Origin: Ferruginibacter sp.
GTDB taxonomy: Bacteria; Bacteroidota; Bacteroidia; Chitinophagales; Chitinophagaceae
DNA: 42,053 nt
Assembly: GCF_014377975.1 (NCBI RefSeq)
Contig: NZ_JACMOO010000011.1
Location: 1 to 42,053, forward strand
Reading direction: 5' to 3'
The notes under the pieces were generated by a model, which saw only the letters and a list, made by a program, of their open reading frames with translations, ran no database searches and was not told the origin of the DNA. The number at the start of each line of letters is the position of its first letter. The stretch's first letter is position 1. Positions 11,101 through 18,333 of this stretch are shown one piece after another. A program made the translations under genes and the position numbers.

Positions 11101-11292
11101 TCCAATGATATCATCAATGTGAAGGGTTTATTGCTAATAGATGCCTATGGAAGGCAACATCCTGTAAAACTGGTCAGACAGGTTTCAAAGCACTCCATAG
11201 AAATTGATTTATCCGGGTTGGTGAGTGGTATGTATTTTATAAAAGTGAAGGGTGAAAATGGTTATAAAAACATTAATATTGTAAAAGAATAA
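5110..11292 (+). CDS. Giant T9SS secreted protein: ice-binding-like, subtilisin-fold, MBG and octapeptide repeats
   Basis: A 2060-residue protein with a signal peptide (about 1-29, ending LLAQ). Domains in order: a glycine/asparagine-rich beta-helical, ice-binding-like region (about 35-350); a PKD-like unit (about 355-430); a subtilisin-fold peptidase domain (about 560-990); an IPT/TIG-like unit (about 995-1080); MBG-type repeats with the (K)xYGDxDP signature (about 1084-1850); and a C-terminal Por (T9SS) sorting domain from VFPNPARN. In the peptidase domain I see Asp571 (VISDSYN), Asn704 (AAGN) and Ser924 (GTSAAAPH), but the position of the catalytic His is Glu623 (DEGRGMLQIVHDVAP). Residues 1245-1465 carry two arrays of the octapeptide NGQAVTIV. 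It is exported to the surface or medium; activity is uncertain. Confidence 0.88.
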   Translation: MRRFSTFSRSIKLLLVIAPSFFLSAKLLAQQTSISDFVIFGGSKSSGQAAPSAPGYAVQIGSACNIQGGSIGSFGLVKSTGNLTANTNIFSGGTIQLANGNVVTGRIAAANYPYTAGTILSVGSSTNIGGNIDVNGNIIIGLGNISGNVTHPAGTTYTGPSIGSRNIIGKPALPVLPSMPAINTFPTAGTVNITTSLIIKPGSFGNLSLAGNKTLTLSGTGIYVFNSIKNSGSTNNFVFDFGNDPVGTIKIYVYGDVDLNKVMVSIINGGSESRIYSETHGTGSTCSYGPIAWNIANGSSAQPFKWVGSVWAPFAAINIGSGAGSSSIKGALWSGTQVNIQSNNTITFAPFNFCTPPNVNAGADKALDFVNQTTLNGLSTTSGVSFSWQTLNGGVITSPVNAASITVSAAGTYVFKASSGSGCSSTDTVIVTGKNNSIIGSELQSIYDNFNPNAAPSPFFTVQHDSIYIDIITVEGQYAAALAKFTNAPFGLTNLLSNGSSNFIITGLFPISKLPLLNVETSLIVYVRPYYAAFGNSGIVTTAGDTAMRSNLVRNGYQLQGAGVKVGVISDSYNTILAGTSNPKTNTAAQDVANDDLPGIGNPNGNTIPVTVLKDFPFKRTDEGRGMLQIVHDVAPKAELFFRTGFISAGDFATGIGELKQAGCNIIVDDVTFITEPFLKDGVVAAAVDAVTASGTTYFSAAGNFANKSYENSFNRITPAGKAHDFGGGDTLQSVTLKPGNYTIVLQWLDDIYSLGQTSGGGTKNDLDIYLTPDGKSLFGFNRNNTNGDPIEILPFTIAGTSPVNTNILITNNTPGSNPARFKYIVFQGDITINEYNTGSSTLVGQANALGAIAVGAARYDKVPPYPGPLAVESFSSIGGTFVNGQQRKKPDLVAPDGGNTTVNLGPDYPANALDGYPNFFGTSAAAPHAAAVAALIMEGKKKYSNQPLTLPGEIRSILQISATDMYTAGFDFTSGYGFVNADSAMRTFAKPDPTLIHLVVPSGVVPGTSTFTLTVTGVNLSPTSIIKFRDSSLATTVLNSGAATAVVPPFIGNPLISVYTPPASISGLDGGSSDSLKFFTIAKKTIIISADNKTKKFAQDLPAFTTTILVDSISLQNTQLTLSDLGLSGMNLISAATARSSVGTYAIVPSRVFDLKNAVDIGLLELYNYKFNPGSITIATLPVTVTAKSSTIVYGQKIPDIQFTYQFSGINISDSVGLLTSIQSTHQSQLAKDALGNDIFGLVNGKAITIVNGQAVPIVNGQAVTIVNGKAVTIVNGQAVPIVNSQAVTIVNGAQTTGTINGQAVTIVNGTVTDTSRINLTAAQVSNLSFSATVPTLQNAHDTVNKTLVNGIYVTGTTKVVDITQESILDFNNNSAQTYMLSSVSQSTPKGLVDMESITNGQAVTIVNGNTTSGILNGQAVTIVNGQAVTIVNGQAVTIVNGQAVTIVNGQAVTIVNGQAVPIVNNQNKDAVIVDSSEIGLGISTLKSLNMITGLEAGNQFVIPGTLLDDNLDITHIAGIITILPAPVTITVASGQTKIFGSADPIFTFGNNIGLNTTAFRGAVGRVSTNDVGSYAYTLGTLSAGTNYSLSLSTITPLSTFSITAKTDTISPTAGQNKIYGDPDPAAFTYTGTDPLATFTGALGRVNGSDVGNYAYTLGNLSAGTNYNLVLSATEPVSSFAITIKTVTISPNTGQSKTYGDSDPVAFTYSGSYPLATFTGVLARVSGGDVGNYAYTLGTLSAGTNYNLVLATTAPLSVFAITKALLSVKADDKVIFKGDVKPIFTSTIKGLVNGDNPIVSYTLNPNYTGAAGVYCIQPSLDLTNYTVNITNGNLYVNPKGSGAEDVDIRLSCVEDRGAAYLPANRRYIAHFYAENENTTTVYVPIGNDNKLTSTGSFDGSMQPMIFVPGITHYNVLFDGGTLKLSLGTYSGNTKIVESVTASSSSYKCVNYAGGRTDNTNTTAVQNASKIVQPEKNPAGNVNVFPNPARNLATIYLSNDIINVKGLLLIDAYGRQHPVKLVRQVSKHSIEIDLSGLVSGMYFIKVKGENGYKNINIVKE
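8842..9036 (+). repeat. Coding octapeptide array 1 (24-bp units)
   Basis: Six consecutive 24-bp units encode NGKAITIV, NGQAVPIV, NGQAVTIV, NGKAVTIV, NGQAVPIV and NSQAVTIV. A 9-residue spacer (NGAQTTGTI, 8986-9012) and one more NGQAVTIV (9013-9036) follow. Units 1-3 and 4-6 form a 72-bp higher-order duplication; units 2 and 5 differ at one base. Other units differ mostly at synonymous positions. Confidence 0.95.
9310..9504 (+). repeat. Coding octapeptide array 2 (24-bp units), mirror order of array 1
   Basis: One NGQAVTIV unit (9310-9333), a 9-residue spacer (NGNTTSGIL, 9334-9360), then six consecutive units (9361-9504): five NGQAVTIV and a final NGQAVPIV. It is exactly as long as array 1 (195 bp) and has the reverse order of parts (1-spacer-6 versus 6-spacer-1). 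Codon third positions vary between units. Confidence 0.95.
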
Positions 11293-11347
11293 AATGACAG
11301 GCAAAGAAAGGGAAACGATCAACGTACTTTGTAAAAAATATCAAGTT

Positions 11348-11367
11348 CACTATAAAAATCTATAGTG
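11348..11367 (+). promoter_or_regulatory. Inverted repeat just before the adenylate cyclase start
   Basis: CACTATA and TATAGTG form a perfect 7-bp stem with a 6-nt loop, ending 4 nt before the ATG at 11372. There is no T tract after it, so it is not a terminator. It could be an operator or an mRNA hairpin affecting translation, or chance in AT-rich DNA. Confidence 0.3.
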
Positions 11368-11371
11368 TTAA

Positions 11372-13345
11372 ATGATTGACATGAACTATAAAAAATTAAT
11401 TCTATGTCTGTCTCTTTTATCTGTTTCTCTGAAGGGTTGGTCGCAAACCGATGCAGTAAAAAAAACAGGTGGGGGAGACAGCATTCTTGTAAATATTTTA
11501 TTAGATCAAAGCAAAAGTTATTTTGCTGATTCGCCGGCAAAAGCCATTGCCCTTGCCGTTAAGGCTAAAGGAATAGCAGATAATATTCATTTTCCCAAAG
11601 GTGAAGCGTACGCATTAAAAAATATAGGTATCGCTTATTATTATCAGGGCAAATATCTGGAAGCATTGGACTATTACCGCCAGTCTTTAAACTTTTTTAA
11701 AGAGATAAAAGATAATGTGGGCATTGCCAATGTGTACAGTAATATGGGCGTTGTTTATTACGAGCAGGGGGACGATGTAAAGGCACTTGAAAACTACCTG
11801 GAGTCTTTAAAGTATGCAGAACTTTCCGGTGATAAGCTCAGGATGCTGACCACGCTTAACAATGTGGGAGGAGTATATAACAATAAGCCAGCTACACACG
11901 ATAAAGCACTTCAATATTATTTACTGGCGCTGCCCATTTCCGAAGCATTGGGTAGAAAAGTAGAGTTAGGCGCTATTTCCGTAAATATCGGTTCTATTTA
12001 TGCTGATAAGCAGGATCATGCAAAAGCAATGGTTTATTTTAATAAAGCGTTGAAAGTATACGGCAATGCTGAAGGTAGCCAAAATGCTTACAATGCTATC
12101 GGCGAATTGTATAACAATGAGAAAAATTTTGATCTGGCATTGCAGAATCATATCCAGGCATTGACTATTGCAAAAAAACTAAACAATAAACTTTCTATTG
12201 TAAATTCCCTGATCGGATTGGGTAAAGTTTATGTAAAGAAAGGGGATTTTAAAAATGCCATTATTTATTTTAAAGAGGCCGAATCTCCGGCTTTAGAATT
12301 GAGTGCCAATACCCAATTAAAGGATATTTATGAAAAAATGTCTTTCTCATATGCATATTCTGCCGACTATAGAAATGCGTTTGAATACCAGACATTATTT
12401 TCGAACATTAAGGATACGCTGTATAATATAGCGAACGATAAAAAATTAGGAAGCCTGCAGAACGATTTTGACCTGCAAAAAAAGCAGGGAGAAATTAATT
12501 TACTTACAAAAGTGAAGGCTTTGAATGAGTTGCAGATTGAACGGCAAAAATTTGCCAGAAACGCCTTCGCCGCCGGTCTTGGATTGGTTTTTTTAATAGC
12601 GTTGCTTATTTTTAGAAACTATCGCGAAAAGGTTAAAACCAATAAAATTCTTGACCAGCAAAAAGTTCAGATAGAAAATTTATTATTAAATATTCTGCCT
12701 TCGGAAGTAGCAAAAGAATTACAGCTAAAAGGACAGGCCACCCCCAGAAATTACGAATCGGTTTCAGTGATGTTTACTGATTTTAAAAGCTTTACCATTC
12801 ATGCCGATAAAATGTCGCCACAGCAATTGGTAGAAGAATTAAACACCTGTTTTATAGCATTCGATAATATCATTGAAAAGTACGGCCTTGAAAAAATTAA
12901 AACTATCGGAGATTCGTATATGTGCGCAGGGGGTATACCAACTCCTGATAAAAAACATGCCTACAATATTGTAAAAGCCAGTCTTGAAATTCAGGAATAC
13001 ATTGTGCTAAATAACAAAAGAAAATTTGCAGCAGGGCTGGAGCCATGGGATCTGCGCATAGGCGTTCACGTTGGGCCCGTGGTGGCTGGTGTTGTGGGTA
13101 GAAAAAAATATGCATATGACATTTGGGGCAGCACCGTTAATATCGCAAGCAGACTCGAAAGTAATGGAGAACCTGAACAGGTAAATATATCCGCCTCTGT
13201 ATACGAGTTGGTAAAAAATGAATTTTCCTGCAGCTACCGCGGAAAAATATATGCCAAAAATGTGGGGGAAGTAGATATGTATTTTGTTGAGTCAGAAACC
13301 AGCATTTCAATTGATAAACACTCTTCCAGCACCATCTCCATTTAA
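11372..13345 (+). CDS. TPR-repeat class III adenylate cyclase
   Basis: A 657-residue protein with an N-terminal signal or anchor (MNYKKLILCLSLL), about six tetratricopeptide repeats (about 40-370), a coiled-coil stretch, one TM helix (about 398-415, AAGLGLVFLIALLIF) and a cytoplasmic class III cyclase domain (about 460-640). Both metal-binding aspartates are present (Asp470 in FTDFKSF, Asp514 in KTIGDSY). The substrate-selecting residues are Lys510 (KIKTIG) and Asp583 (YDIWG), the pair known for ATP; guanylate cyclases have Glu and Cys. So it should make cAMP, with periplasmic TPRs as a sensor. It starts 79 bp after the giant secreted protein and may be co-transcribed. ATG 11381 is an alternative start that gives a tidier signal sequence. 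Confidence 0.88.
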   Translation: MIDMNYKKLILCLSLLSVSLKGWSQTDAVKKTGGGDSILVNILLDQSKSYFADSPAKAIALAVKAKGIADNIHFPKGEAYALKNIGIAYYYQGKYLEALDYYRQSLNFFKEIKDNVGIANVYSNMGVVYYEQGDDVKALENYLESLKYAELSGDKLRMLTTLNNVGGVYNNKPATHDKALQYYLLALPISEALGRKVELGAISVNIGSIYADKQDHAKAMVYFNKALKVYGNAEGSQNAYNAIGELYNNEKNFDLALQNHIQALTIAKKLNNKLSIVNSLIGLGKVYVKKGDFKNAIIYFKEAESPALELSANTQLKDIYEKMSFSYAYSADYRNAFEYQTLFSNIKDTLYNIANDKKLGSLQNDFDLQKKQGEINLLTKVKALNELQIERQKFARNAFAAGLGLVFLIALLIFRNYREKVKTNKILDQQKVQIENLLLNILPSEVAKELQLKGQATPRNYESVSVMFTDFKSFTIHADKMSPQQLVEELNTCFIAFDNIIEKYGLEKIKTIGDSYMCAGGIPTPDKKHAYNIVKASLEIQEYIVLNNKRKFAAGLEPWDLRIGVHVGPVVAGVVGRKKYAYDIWGSTVNIASRLESNGEPEQVNISASVYELVKNEFSCSYRGKIYAKNVGEVDMYFVESETSISIDKHSSSTISI

Positions 13346-13465
13346 CAATTATTATCGAAGGATATCATCACCAGACCTTGCGGCGGACTATATTTTCTGC
13401 AATCCTTTTTTTCTTACTTTATCAGTAAAAATGATAAAAACTAAAATACAGGCAGCGGCAGTATG

Positions 13466-13506
13466 ATAAAAATATAAAAAATTACTAACGGCTGTTCGCC
13501 GGTAAT
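13466..13506 (-). terminator. Probable terminator of the DUF2254/respiratory transcript
   Basis: Read on the minus strand, ATTAC-CGGC, loop GAACA, GCCG, a 3-nt bulge and GTAAT form a stem, followed by TTTTTTATATTTTT. It lies 10 bp past the stop of the DUF2254 gene. The bulge weakens the stem. Confidence 0.5.
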
Positions 13507-13516
13507 CCTTACCTGC

Positions 13517-14752
13517 TTATTTTATAGTTGTGAATACGTTATCCGCAACCTGTGCATTAATCAATCCTAAAAATTTATCATAAAGCACAGTGTAGTGGCC
13601 ATCTTTATCTGAATATTTCAGTTGCTCCATTGTACTCCTCAGTTCATTTTGTATGTATAAATCTTTTTTTCCATATTCCCATATCGGTTGGAAGCACTCC
13701 AAAAAAAGTGGTTCAAAATCCCATTCACAGGTTTTTATCCTTGCATGTCCATCGTTGTCTTCAAAAACTGTTTTTATAATATTTTCCATCCTAATAAGAA
13801 ACAGCCCTGTCAACGCATTGACGGCCAGTACTGCAGTTTCAGGATCATTTATACCAGGGCTCAATGCTTTTATAGCCACTTCTGCCAATTGATGAAAACC
13901 AAAATAATGATTCTTCTCAATGGGTTGTCCTTTATAAAAATCAACCGTGTCAATAATTCTTTTTTTATCTTCTTCCGTTAATTTTTTTGTACCAAAAAAA
14001 GCCAGCAGTGGTATGCCTTTTAATAAAAAACTTCCGGCAGGTTTCAAAAACCTTATCATGCCTTCAAACTCTACTGCCAATTCCAGCATCGCCATTTTAT
14101 TAAACTCCTGAAAAAAATTTGAATCAGGTACATTAATATGCTGCGGGTTTCCCTGTGGTTCAAACGGAAAGGGCTGTTCAACAAAACATGCTTTTTTAAG
14201 ACTTTTAAAAGTCTTTTTTCCTACATGCCCGATAATGATTTCAAATTTTACTAATTGAGTAACATAATGCAGAAAATAAATAAATAAAAAAATATCAAGT
14301 ACCGTTAACAACAACAACAAATAAATACTTAATGCAGGTATATACACACCGGAGTAGATATCGCGGATGGTACTTAATAAAAAAAGTGCATACACAATGG
14401 TGCCGATATAAAACCCCAGTATAATTTGTTGAAAGCGATTACCTATCATACTTTCCAGCATGCGGTTGCTCATTTGCGAAGCTGCCTGGTTCAATAAGAT
14501 CATTACCATTGAAAAGCTAAAAACCGTAAGCGAGATTATGCCACTGGCAATTGTGGAAACGATGGAACGGGCGGTACTGGCATCCTTTAACCTGACCCAT
14601 GAATAATTGCCTTTGATTTGTTTACCCATCGCTGAAAAGTCGAGTTCAAGCATGGCCCAGGACAATAGCAGAAAACCTATCGCTATGATGGCAGGGAAAA
14701 ACGCGATACTGTTTACCACAATATTGTAGCTTTTTCTAAGCCATTTGATCAT
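13517..14752 (-). CDS. DUF2254 family membrane protein
   Basis: A 411-residue protein that matches the DUF2254 family: two N-terminal TM helices (about 12-32 and 65-90), a conserved LNQAASQMSNRMLESMIG-type stretch after the second, two further helices (about 110-165), then a soluble C-terminal half with ALSPGINDPETAV, a conserved family motif. Its function is unknown; the fold suggests a membrane protein with a large cytoplasmic domain. It lies 65 bp downstream of the cytochrome b-c gene on the same strand and may be the last gene of that operon, though the gap is larger than the others there. Confidence 0.82.
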   Translation of the reverse strand: MIKWLRKSYNIVVNSIAFFPAIIAIGFLLLSWAMLELDFSAMGKQIKGNYSWVRLKDASTARSIVSTIASGIISLTVFSFSMVMILLNQAASQMSNRMLESMIGNRFQQIILGFYIGTIVYALFLLSTIRDIYSGVYIPALSIYLLLLLTVLDIFLFIYFLHYVTQLVKFEIIIGHVGKKTFKSLKKACFVEQPFPFEPQGNPQHINVPDSNFFQEFNKMAMLELAVEFEGMIRFLKPAGSFLLKGIPLLAFFGTKKLTEEDKKRIIDTVDFYKGQPIEKNHYFGFHQLAEVAIKALSPGINDPETAVLAVNALTGLFLIRMENIIKTVFEDNDGHARIKTCEWDFEPLFLECFQPIWEYGKKDLYIQNELRSTMEQLKYSDKDGHYTVLYDKFLGLINAQVADNVFTTIK

Positions 14753-14817
14753 ATTATTGTATTAGTTAAGCGAATGAAAGTAAACGGAACAGAAGCAATC
14801 ATCAATTACTATACCTG

Positions 14818-16218
14818 TTATTTTTGAGCCGCTAAAAAAGCGACCAGATTACTCAGTTCATTTTTATTAAGTATACTGCCGTATGCAGGCATGTTTCCAC
14901 CGCCGTTTACAATCCGGATGGCCAGTTCATCCTTCGATAATCTATTACCAACGTTTGTAAGATTTGGACCGGCTTTGCCGCCATAGTCGTGCATGGTGTG
15001 GCAATACTGGCACCCTTTTACATAGAAGAGATTCGCGCCATGTGCAACGGAAGTATCGCCATGGCTATTTTTTATAACCGCCAAGGGCAATGCTTTGGTT
15101 TCAAATTTTGGCGACCATGGAGCCTTTAATCCCAACACCAGCAAACTGGTTACAAAAACCAGCACAATGATTACACCAAACATCGACCACGGCCTTTTTA
15201 AAGGGCTACGCTCGCCTTTATTTGATAAAAAAGGTATTGCCAATAAACCAACTACTGTAAGCACAGGCCCAAGCATCATGGCAATAGATTCTATACGTTT
15301 AGGCATTAAAGCGAAAAGCGCAAAAAATGGCAGCATGTACCAATCCGGATGAGGTGAAGTATGTACCATGGAAGGGTCTGGCGGACCGGTAAGTGCTGGC
15401 GCGCCAAAAATAAATGCAAGGCCAAGGATAATCATAATAATAACAGAACTAAACAAAACATCACCAATAACAGCATTAGGCCAAAATGGAACACCCTTTT
15501 CTTTTAAAAATATTTTATACCATTGGCGATAAGTAGCAGGATCTACCAAACGGCCCGCTTTGGGTGGTTCTGAAATACCATTTCTTAAAACGAGGTACAG
15601 GTGAAGACCAATAAAAGTAAACATCAGCGCCGGTATAATAAAAACGTGGTAAGAATAAAACCTGCTAAGGCTTTGGCCACCAATGGTGTCGCCACCTATT
15701 AGCAAACGGGCCATGTATTTACCCACTAGAGGTATTCTTCCCAACTGCTCCGCTGCCACAACCGACGACCAGACACCATTAGAATCCCAGCGAAGTAACT
15801 GCCCGGTAAAGCCCATAAAAATAGTAAGCAGTAGCAGAAATACACCACTTATCCAGTTCATTTCGCGGGGAAATTTATAAGAAGCCGTGATGTACACCCG
15901 CATCATGTGAACGCCCACCAAAATAATCATGCCCGATGCGCCAAAATAATGGATGCCTCTTAATACGTTTCCAAACTTAGCCTTATTGGTAATAAATTCC
16001 AATGACTGGTATGCGTTGTTGGAAGACGGCTGGTATAGCAACGACAATGATACGCCGGTTATCACCTGCAGTAAAAAACAGAAAAGCGTGCCACTTCCAA
16101 AAACATAACTCCACAATTTTCTGGGTGGAATCTTGTGGTTGAGCAATGGCTTTAGCAACCCGGTGATGCCTATCCTGTCATCGAGCCAGGCCCATATTTT
16201 TTTTAAGATTTTTTTCAT
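14818..16218 (-). CDS. Cytochrome b fused to C-terminal cytochrome c (bc complex)
   Basis: A 466-residue quinol-oxidising subunit. Four N-terminal helices carry the two heme-b His pairs (RGIHYF...VGVHMM and YSYHVF...IGLHLY). A subunit-IV-like half carries the Qo motif as PDWY (15337-15348). Further TM helices and a C-terminal cytochrome c domain with CQYCH and a likely axial Met (NMPAYG) follow. No separate cytochrome c1 gene is present, so this fused domain should take its place. I chose the ATG at 16218 (MKKILKKIWAW) because the frame upstream overlaps the Rieske gene and lacks family similarity; this leaves 10 bp after the Rieske stop. Confidence 0.9.
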   Translation of the reverse strand: MKKILKKIWAWLDDRIGITGLLKPLLNHKIPPRKLWSYVFGSGTLFCFLLQVITGVSLSLLYQPSSNNAYQSLEFITNKAKFGNVLRGIHYFGASGMIILVGVHMMRVYITASYKFPREMNWISGVFLLLLTIFMGFTGQLLRWDSNGVWSSVVAAEQLGRIPLVGKYMARLLIGGDTIGGQSLSRFYSYHVFIIPALMFTFIGLHLYLVLRNGISEPPKAGRLVDPATYRQWYKIFLKEKGVPFWPNAVIGDVLFSSVIIMIILGLAFIFGAPALTGPPDPSMVHTSPHPDWYMLPFFALFALMPKRIESIAMMLGPVLTVVGLLAIPFLSNKGERSPLKRPWSMFGVIIVLVFVTSLLVLGLKAPWSPKFETKALPLAVIKNSHGDTSVAHGANLFYVKGCQYCHTMHDYGGKAGPNLTNVGNRLSKDELAIRIVNGGGNMPAYGSILNKNELSNLVAFLAAQK

Positions 16219-16228
16219 TGAAAAGTAA

Positions 16229-16732
16229 TCATGCTGTGAAGGGAAGCGATGCCGTTTTAATCTGAACCTGTCCATTGGAAACCCTGACATCATATTTTGT
16301 AAGTGGGTTTGGAGGTGGCCCTGCGGCTACCGTACCATCTTTGTAATAAACGCCGCCATGGCAGGGGCACATAAATAATTCCGCCTGTGCTTCCCAACGA
16401 ACCGGACAACCCAGGTGCGAACAGTTAACGGCAAAGGCAATAAAATTATCCTTGTCCGTACGCCTGAGCCAGGCTGCAGATTGGGCGGTTACACCTGCGT
16501 AAGGTTCCGGATCAGCATTGGTAAAATTTACCAGACTGGTACTACCAATTTCAAAACCTTCAGGATTGCCCACGTTGCGCCATTGTGCCTTTTTCGTTTC
16601 TAAGATGGGTGCCAGCAAAGCGCTCATTACGGGAATTGCCGCCAAAGCGGCACATGCCCCAGCCAGGCCCAGACTTAATTTGAGCATAAATTTTTTTCTG
16701 GAAATCTGTTTTTCGTTTGTCTTATCAATCAT
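16229..16732 (-). CDS. Rieske 2Fe-2S protein of the bc complex
   Basis: A 167-residue protein with a basic N-terminus, one TM anchor (about 17-42) and a C-terminal Rieske fold. Both cluster-binding boxes are intact: CSHLGC and CPCHGG. A GPPPNPL segment follows, as in bc1/b6f Rieske proteins (the Pro loop). It carries electrons from menaquinol at the Qo site of cytochrome b to the fused cytochrome c. Its start overlaps the end of the upstream small-subunit gene by 8 bp, which indicates translational coupling in one operon. Confidence 0.92.
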   Translation of the reverse strand: MIDKTNEKQISRKKFMLKLSLGLAGACAALAAIPVMSALLAPILETKKAQWRNVGNPEGFEIGSTSLVNFTNADPEPYAGVTAQSAAWLRRTDKDNFIAFAVNCSHLGCPVRWEAQAELFMCPCHGGVYYKDGTVAAGPPPNPLTKYDVRVSNGQVQIKTASLPFTA

Positions 16733-16931
16733 GGCGTATAAGGTTTATCCACCCAACGAGTGAGATGATAAAAGTAATGAAACCGGCTAACGAAATCAGC
16801 CAGATAGTAAGCAAGCCCCAGCCCATAAAAGTTAATCCCAGCGCCATAAAAAATGGCCAGTAAGTTGGCTTCAGCAATATCTCAGGTTTGGCTTTCACCA
16901 TTTCTTTTATTGGTTTTTTATTTTCTTCCAT
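16725..16931 (-). CDS. Small two-TM subunit, cytochrome oxidase subunit IV-like
   Basis: A 68-residue protein with a short charged N-terminus (MEENKKPIKEMVKAKPEIL), a PTYWPFF motif and two TM helices separated by a small loop. Size, topology and position between ctaG and the Rieske gene fit the short fourth subunit found in caa3-type oxidase operons. The ATG at 16931 was chosen; the codon just before it is TTG. It starts 4 bp after the ctaG stop. Confidence 0.65.
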   Translation of the reverse strand: MEENKKPIKEMVKAKPEILLKPTYWPFFMALGLTFMGWGLLTIWLISLAGFITFIISLVGWINLIRHD

Positions 16932-16935
16932 CAAA

Positions 16936-17766
16936 TTAATTTTTTACAAGTTTTGGCAATGTAACAGGCTGATGCCAGTTGAACCATTTTATCAAAATAA
17001 CCATACAGGCAGAGAGGTAAATAAAACAACAAGGCACCCACATAATAAGGCCGGCCATTTGTTGATCGATGGCTGCAGAAATATTCCAGTTGTTACGGAT
17101 AGTCGGTAAAAAACCATACATATCGTGAACGTTTTCGTAATGCGGGTAAGTGCCCGGCGGTGCGAAGGTTATCATCAACCCCAATAAAGAACAGCACACA
17201 CAGGCCGAAGAAAGGTATAAAACAGCACTCAATGCAGGCATTTTATTTTTTACATCAGGGCGTATAACCGGCCATGCAAATAAAATTCCTGCCATCAGTA
17301 AACTAATAAGGTGAACGTAATGCAAAATGCCCATTTGATGGGTTTCTCCCATCATCATCATTCCATCCATTAAAAACATTTGATTAAAAATGGACGGAAT
17401 ATGCCAGATCCACATTATGCCAACGCCTGCTATCCAAAACAAAAAAGGAAATTTCGCTGCCTTGCCGGAGATAAAATCAAATTGTTTTTTACACCTGTTT
17501 TCTACAGGAAAACCCGCCAGCAACAAAGGCGCTGCAATCAATAAAAGAATGGTATGCGTGGCCATATGCACACTGAACAGATAATTTTCACCCAAAAAGT
17601 GCAGCGGCGATAAAGTGCAGATTATCACTAAAAAAATACCTGTAAAAAAATAAATCGCCTGCTTATTTAATTTATAAAAATTGGTATAAAAATAACCAGC
17701 GCAAAGCAGCAGGATAAGGGTGACTATCACCCAATCAAAATTCCAATAATAAAATAAATCGTGCAT
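16936..17766 (-). CDS. ctaG: Cytochrome c oxidase assembly protein, Caa3_CtaG family
   Basis: A 276-residue polytopic membrane protein with about seven TM helices. It has the family's conserved features: SPLHFLGENYLFSVHMATHT near helix 2-3, AAPLLLAGFP, an IWHIPSIFNQ loop and a late CSLLGLMITFAPPGTYPHY stretch. This CtaG family is linked to caa3-type oxidase assembly (copper site), and is unrelated in fold to mitochondrial Cox11. It starts 3 bp after the subunit III gene. Confidence 0.85.
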   Translation of the reverse strand: MHDLFYYWNFDWVIVTLILLLCAGYFYTNFYKLNKQAIYFFTGIFLVIICTLSPLHFLGENYLFSVHMATHTILLLIAAPLLLAGFPVENRCKKQFDFISGKAAKFPFLFWIAGVGIMWIWHIPSIFNQMFLMDGMMMMGETHQMGILHYVHLISLLMAGILFAWPVIRPDVKNKMPALSAVLYLSSACVCCSLLGLMITFAPPGTYPHYENVHDMYGFLPTIRNNWNISAAIDQQMAGLIMWVPCCFIYLSACMVILIKWFNWHQPVTLPKLVKN

Positions 17767-17769
17767 GGG

Positions 17770-18333
17770 TTATCTTTTAAAATGATTAAAAAATGGCAAT
17801 ACGTACACCACCCCAAAAACAATGACCCAAACAATATCTACAAAATGCCAGTAAATAGCTACTGTGCTGATGGCACTTGAGTTTGGCCGGTTAAAATCGC
17901 CCAAAAAAACCAGTAACAACATAATGGATAAAATAACCAACCCAATAAAAACATGCAGCCCATGAAAGCCGGTAAGCGCATAAAAGCTGGTACCAAAAAT
18001 ACTGCCGCTGAGTGTGATGTTTTTATGAATGAGGTTAGCGTACTCATTGCCCTGGCCAACTAAAAAAATTGCACCCAGTAAAATGGTGATACCCAACCAA
18101 ATTTTTAAACTATTTATTTTACCATGTTTGTATTTATTTTCGGCCAGCATTAAAGTAAAACTGCTGGCAACTAACATTACCGAGAAAATACCTGTTTTTT
18201 CAATATTAAGCTGCTCTACCTGGTGCGGTTCAAAACCGGCGTTATACGCCATGTACACAAAACCTATTATCAACGATAAAAAAAACATCGCTTCAGTGCC
18301 AACTACCAGTTTCATCATTGTTCTGTTCATCAT
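17770..18333 (-). CDS. ctaE: Cytochrome c oxidase subunit III
   Basis: A 187-residue, five-helix heme-copper oxidase subunit III. Typical motifs are the N-terminal GTEAMFFLSL segment, LTGFHGLHVFIGL and the C-terminal YWHFVDIVWVIVF. It lacks the first two helices of the long form, as is common for caa3-type and quinol oxidases. It overlaps the end of ctaD by 4 bp (ATGA), so translation is probably coupled. Confidence 0.93.
   Translation of the reverse strand: MMNRTMMKLVVGTEAMFFLSLIIGFVYMAYNAGFEPHQVEQLNIEKTGIFSVMLVASSFTLMLAENKYKHGKINSLKIWLGITILLGAIFLVGQGNEYANLIHKNITLSGSIFGTSFYALTGFHGLHVFIGLVILSIMLLLVFLGDFNRPNSSAISTVAIYWHFVDIVWVIVFGVVYVLPFFNHFKR

Noticed and set aside
16219-16293. Start at 16293 for cytochrome b
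   Set aside because: This would overlap the Rieske gene by 65 bp and add 25 residues unlike the family; ATG 16218 leaves a normal 10-bp gap.
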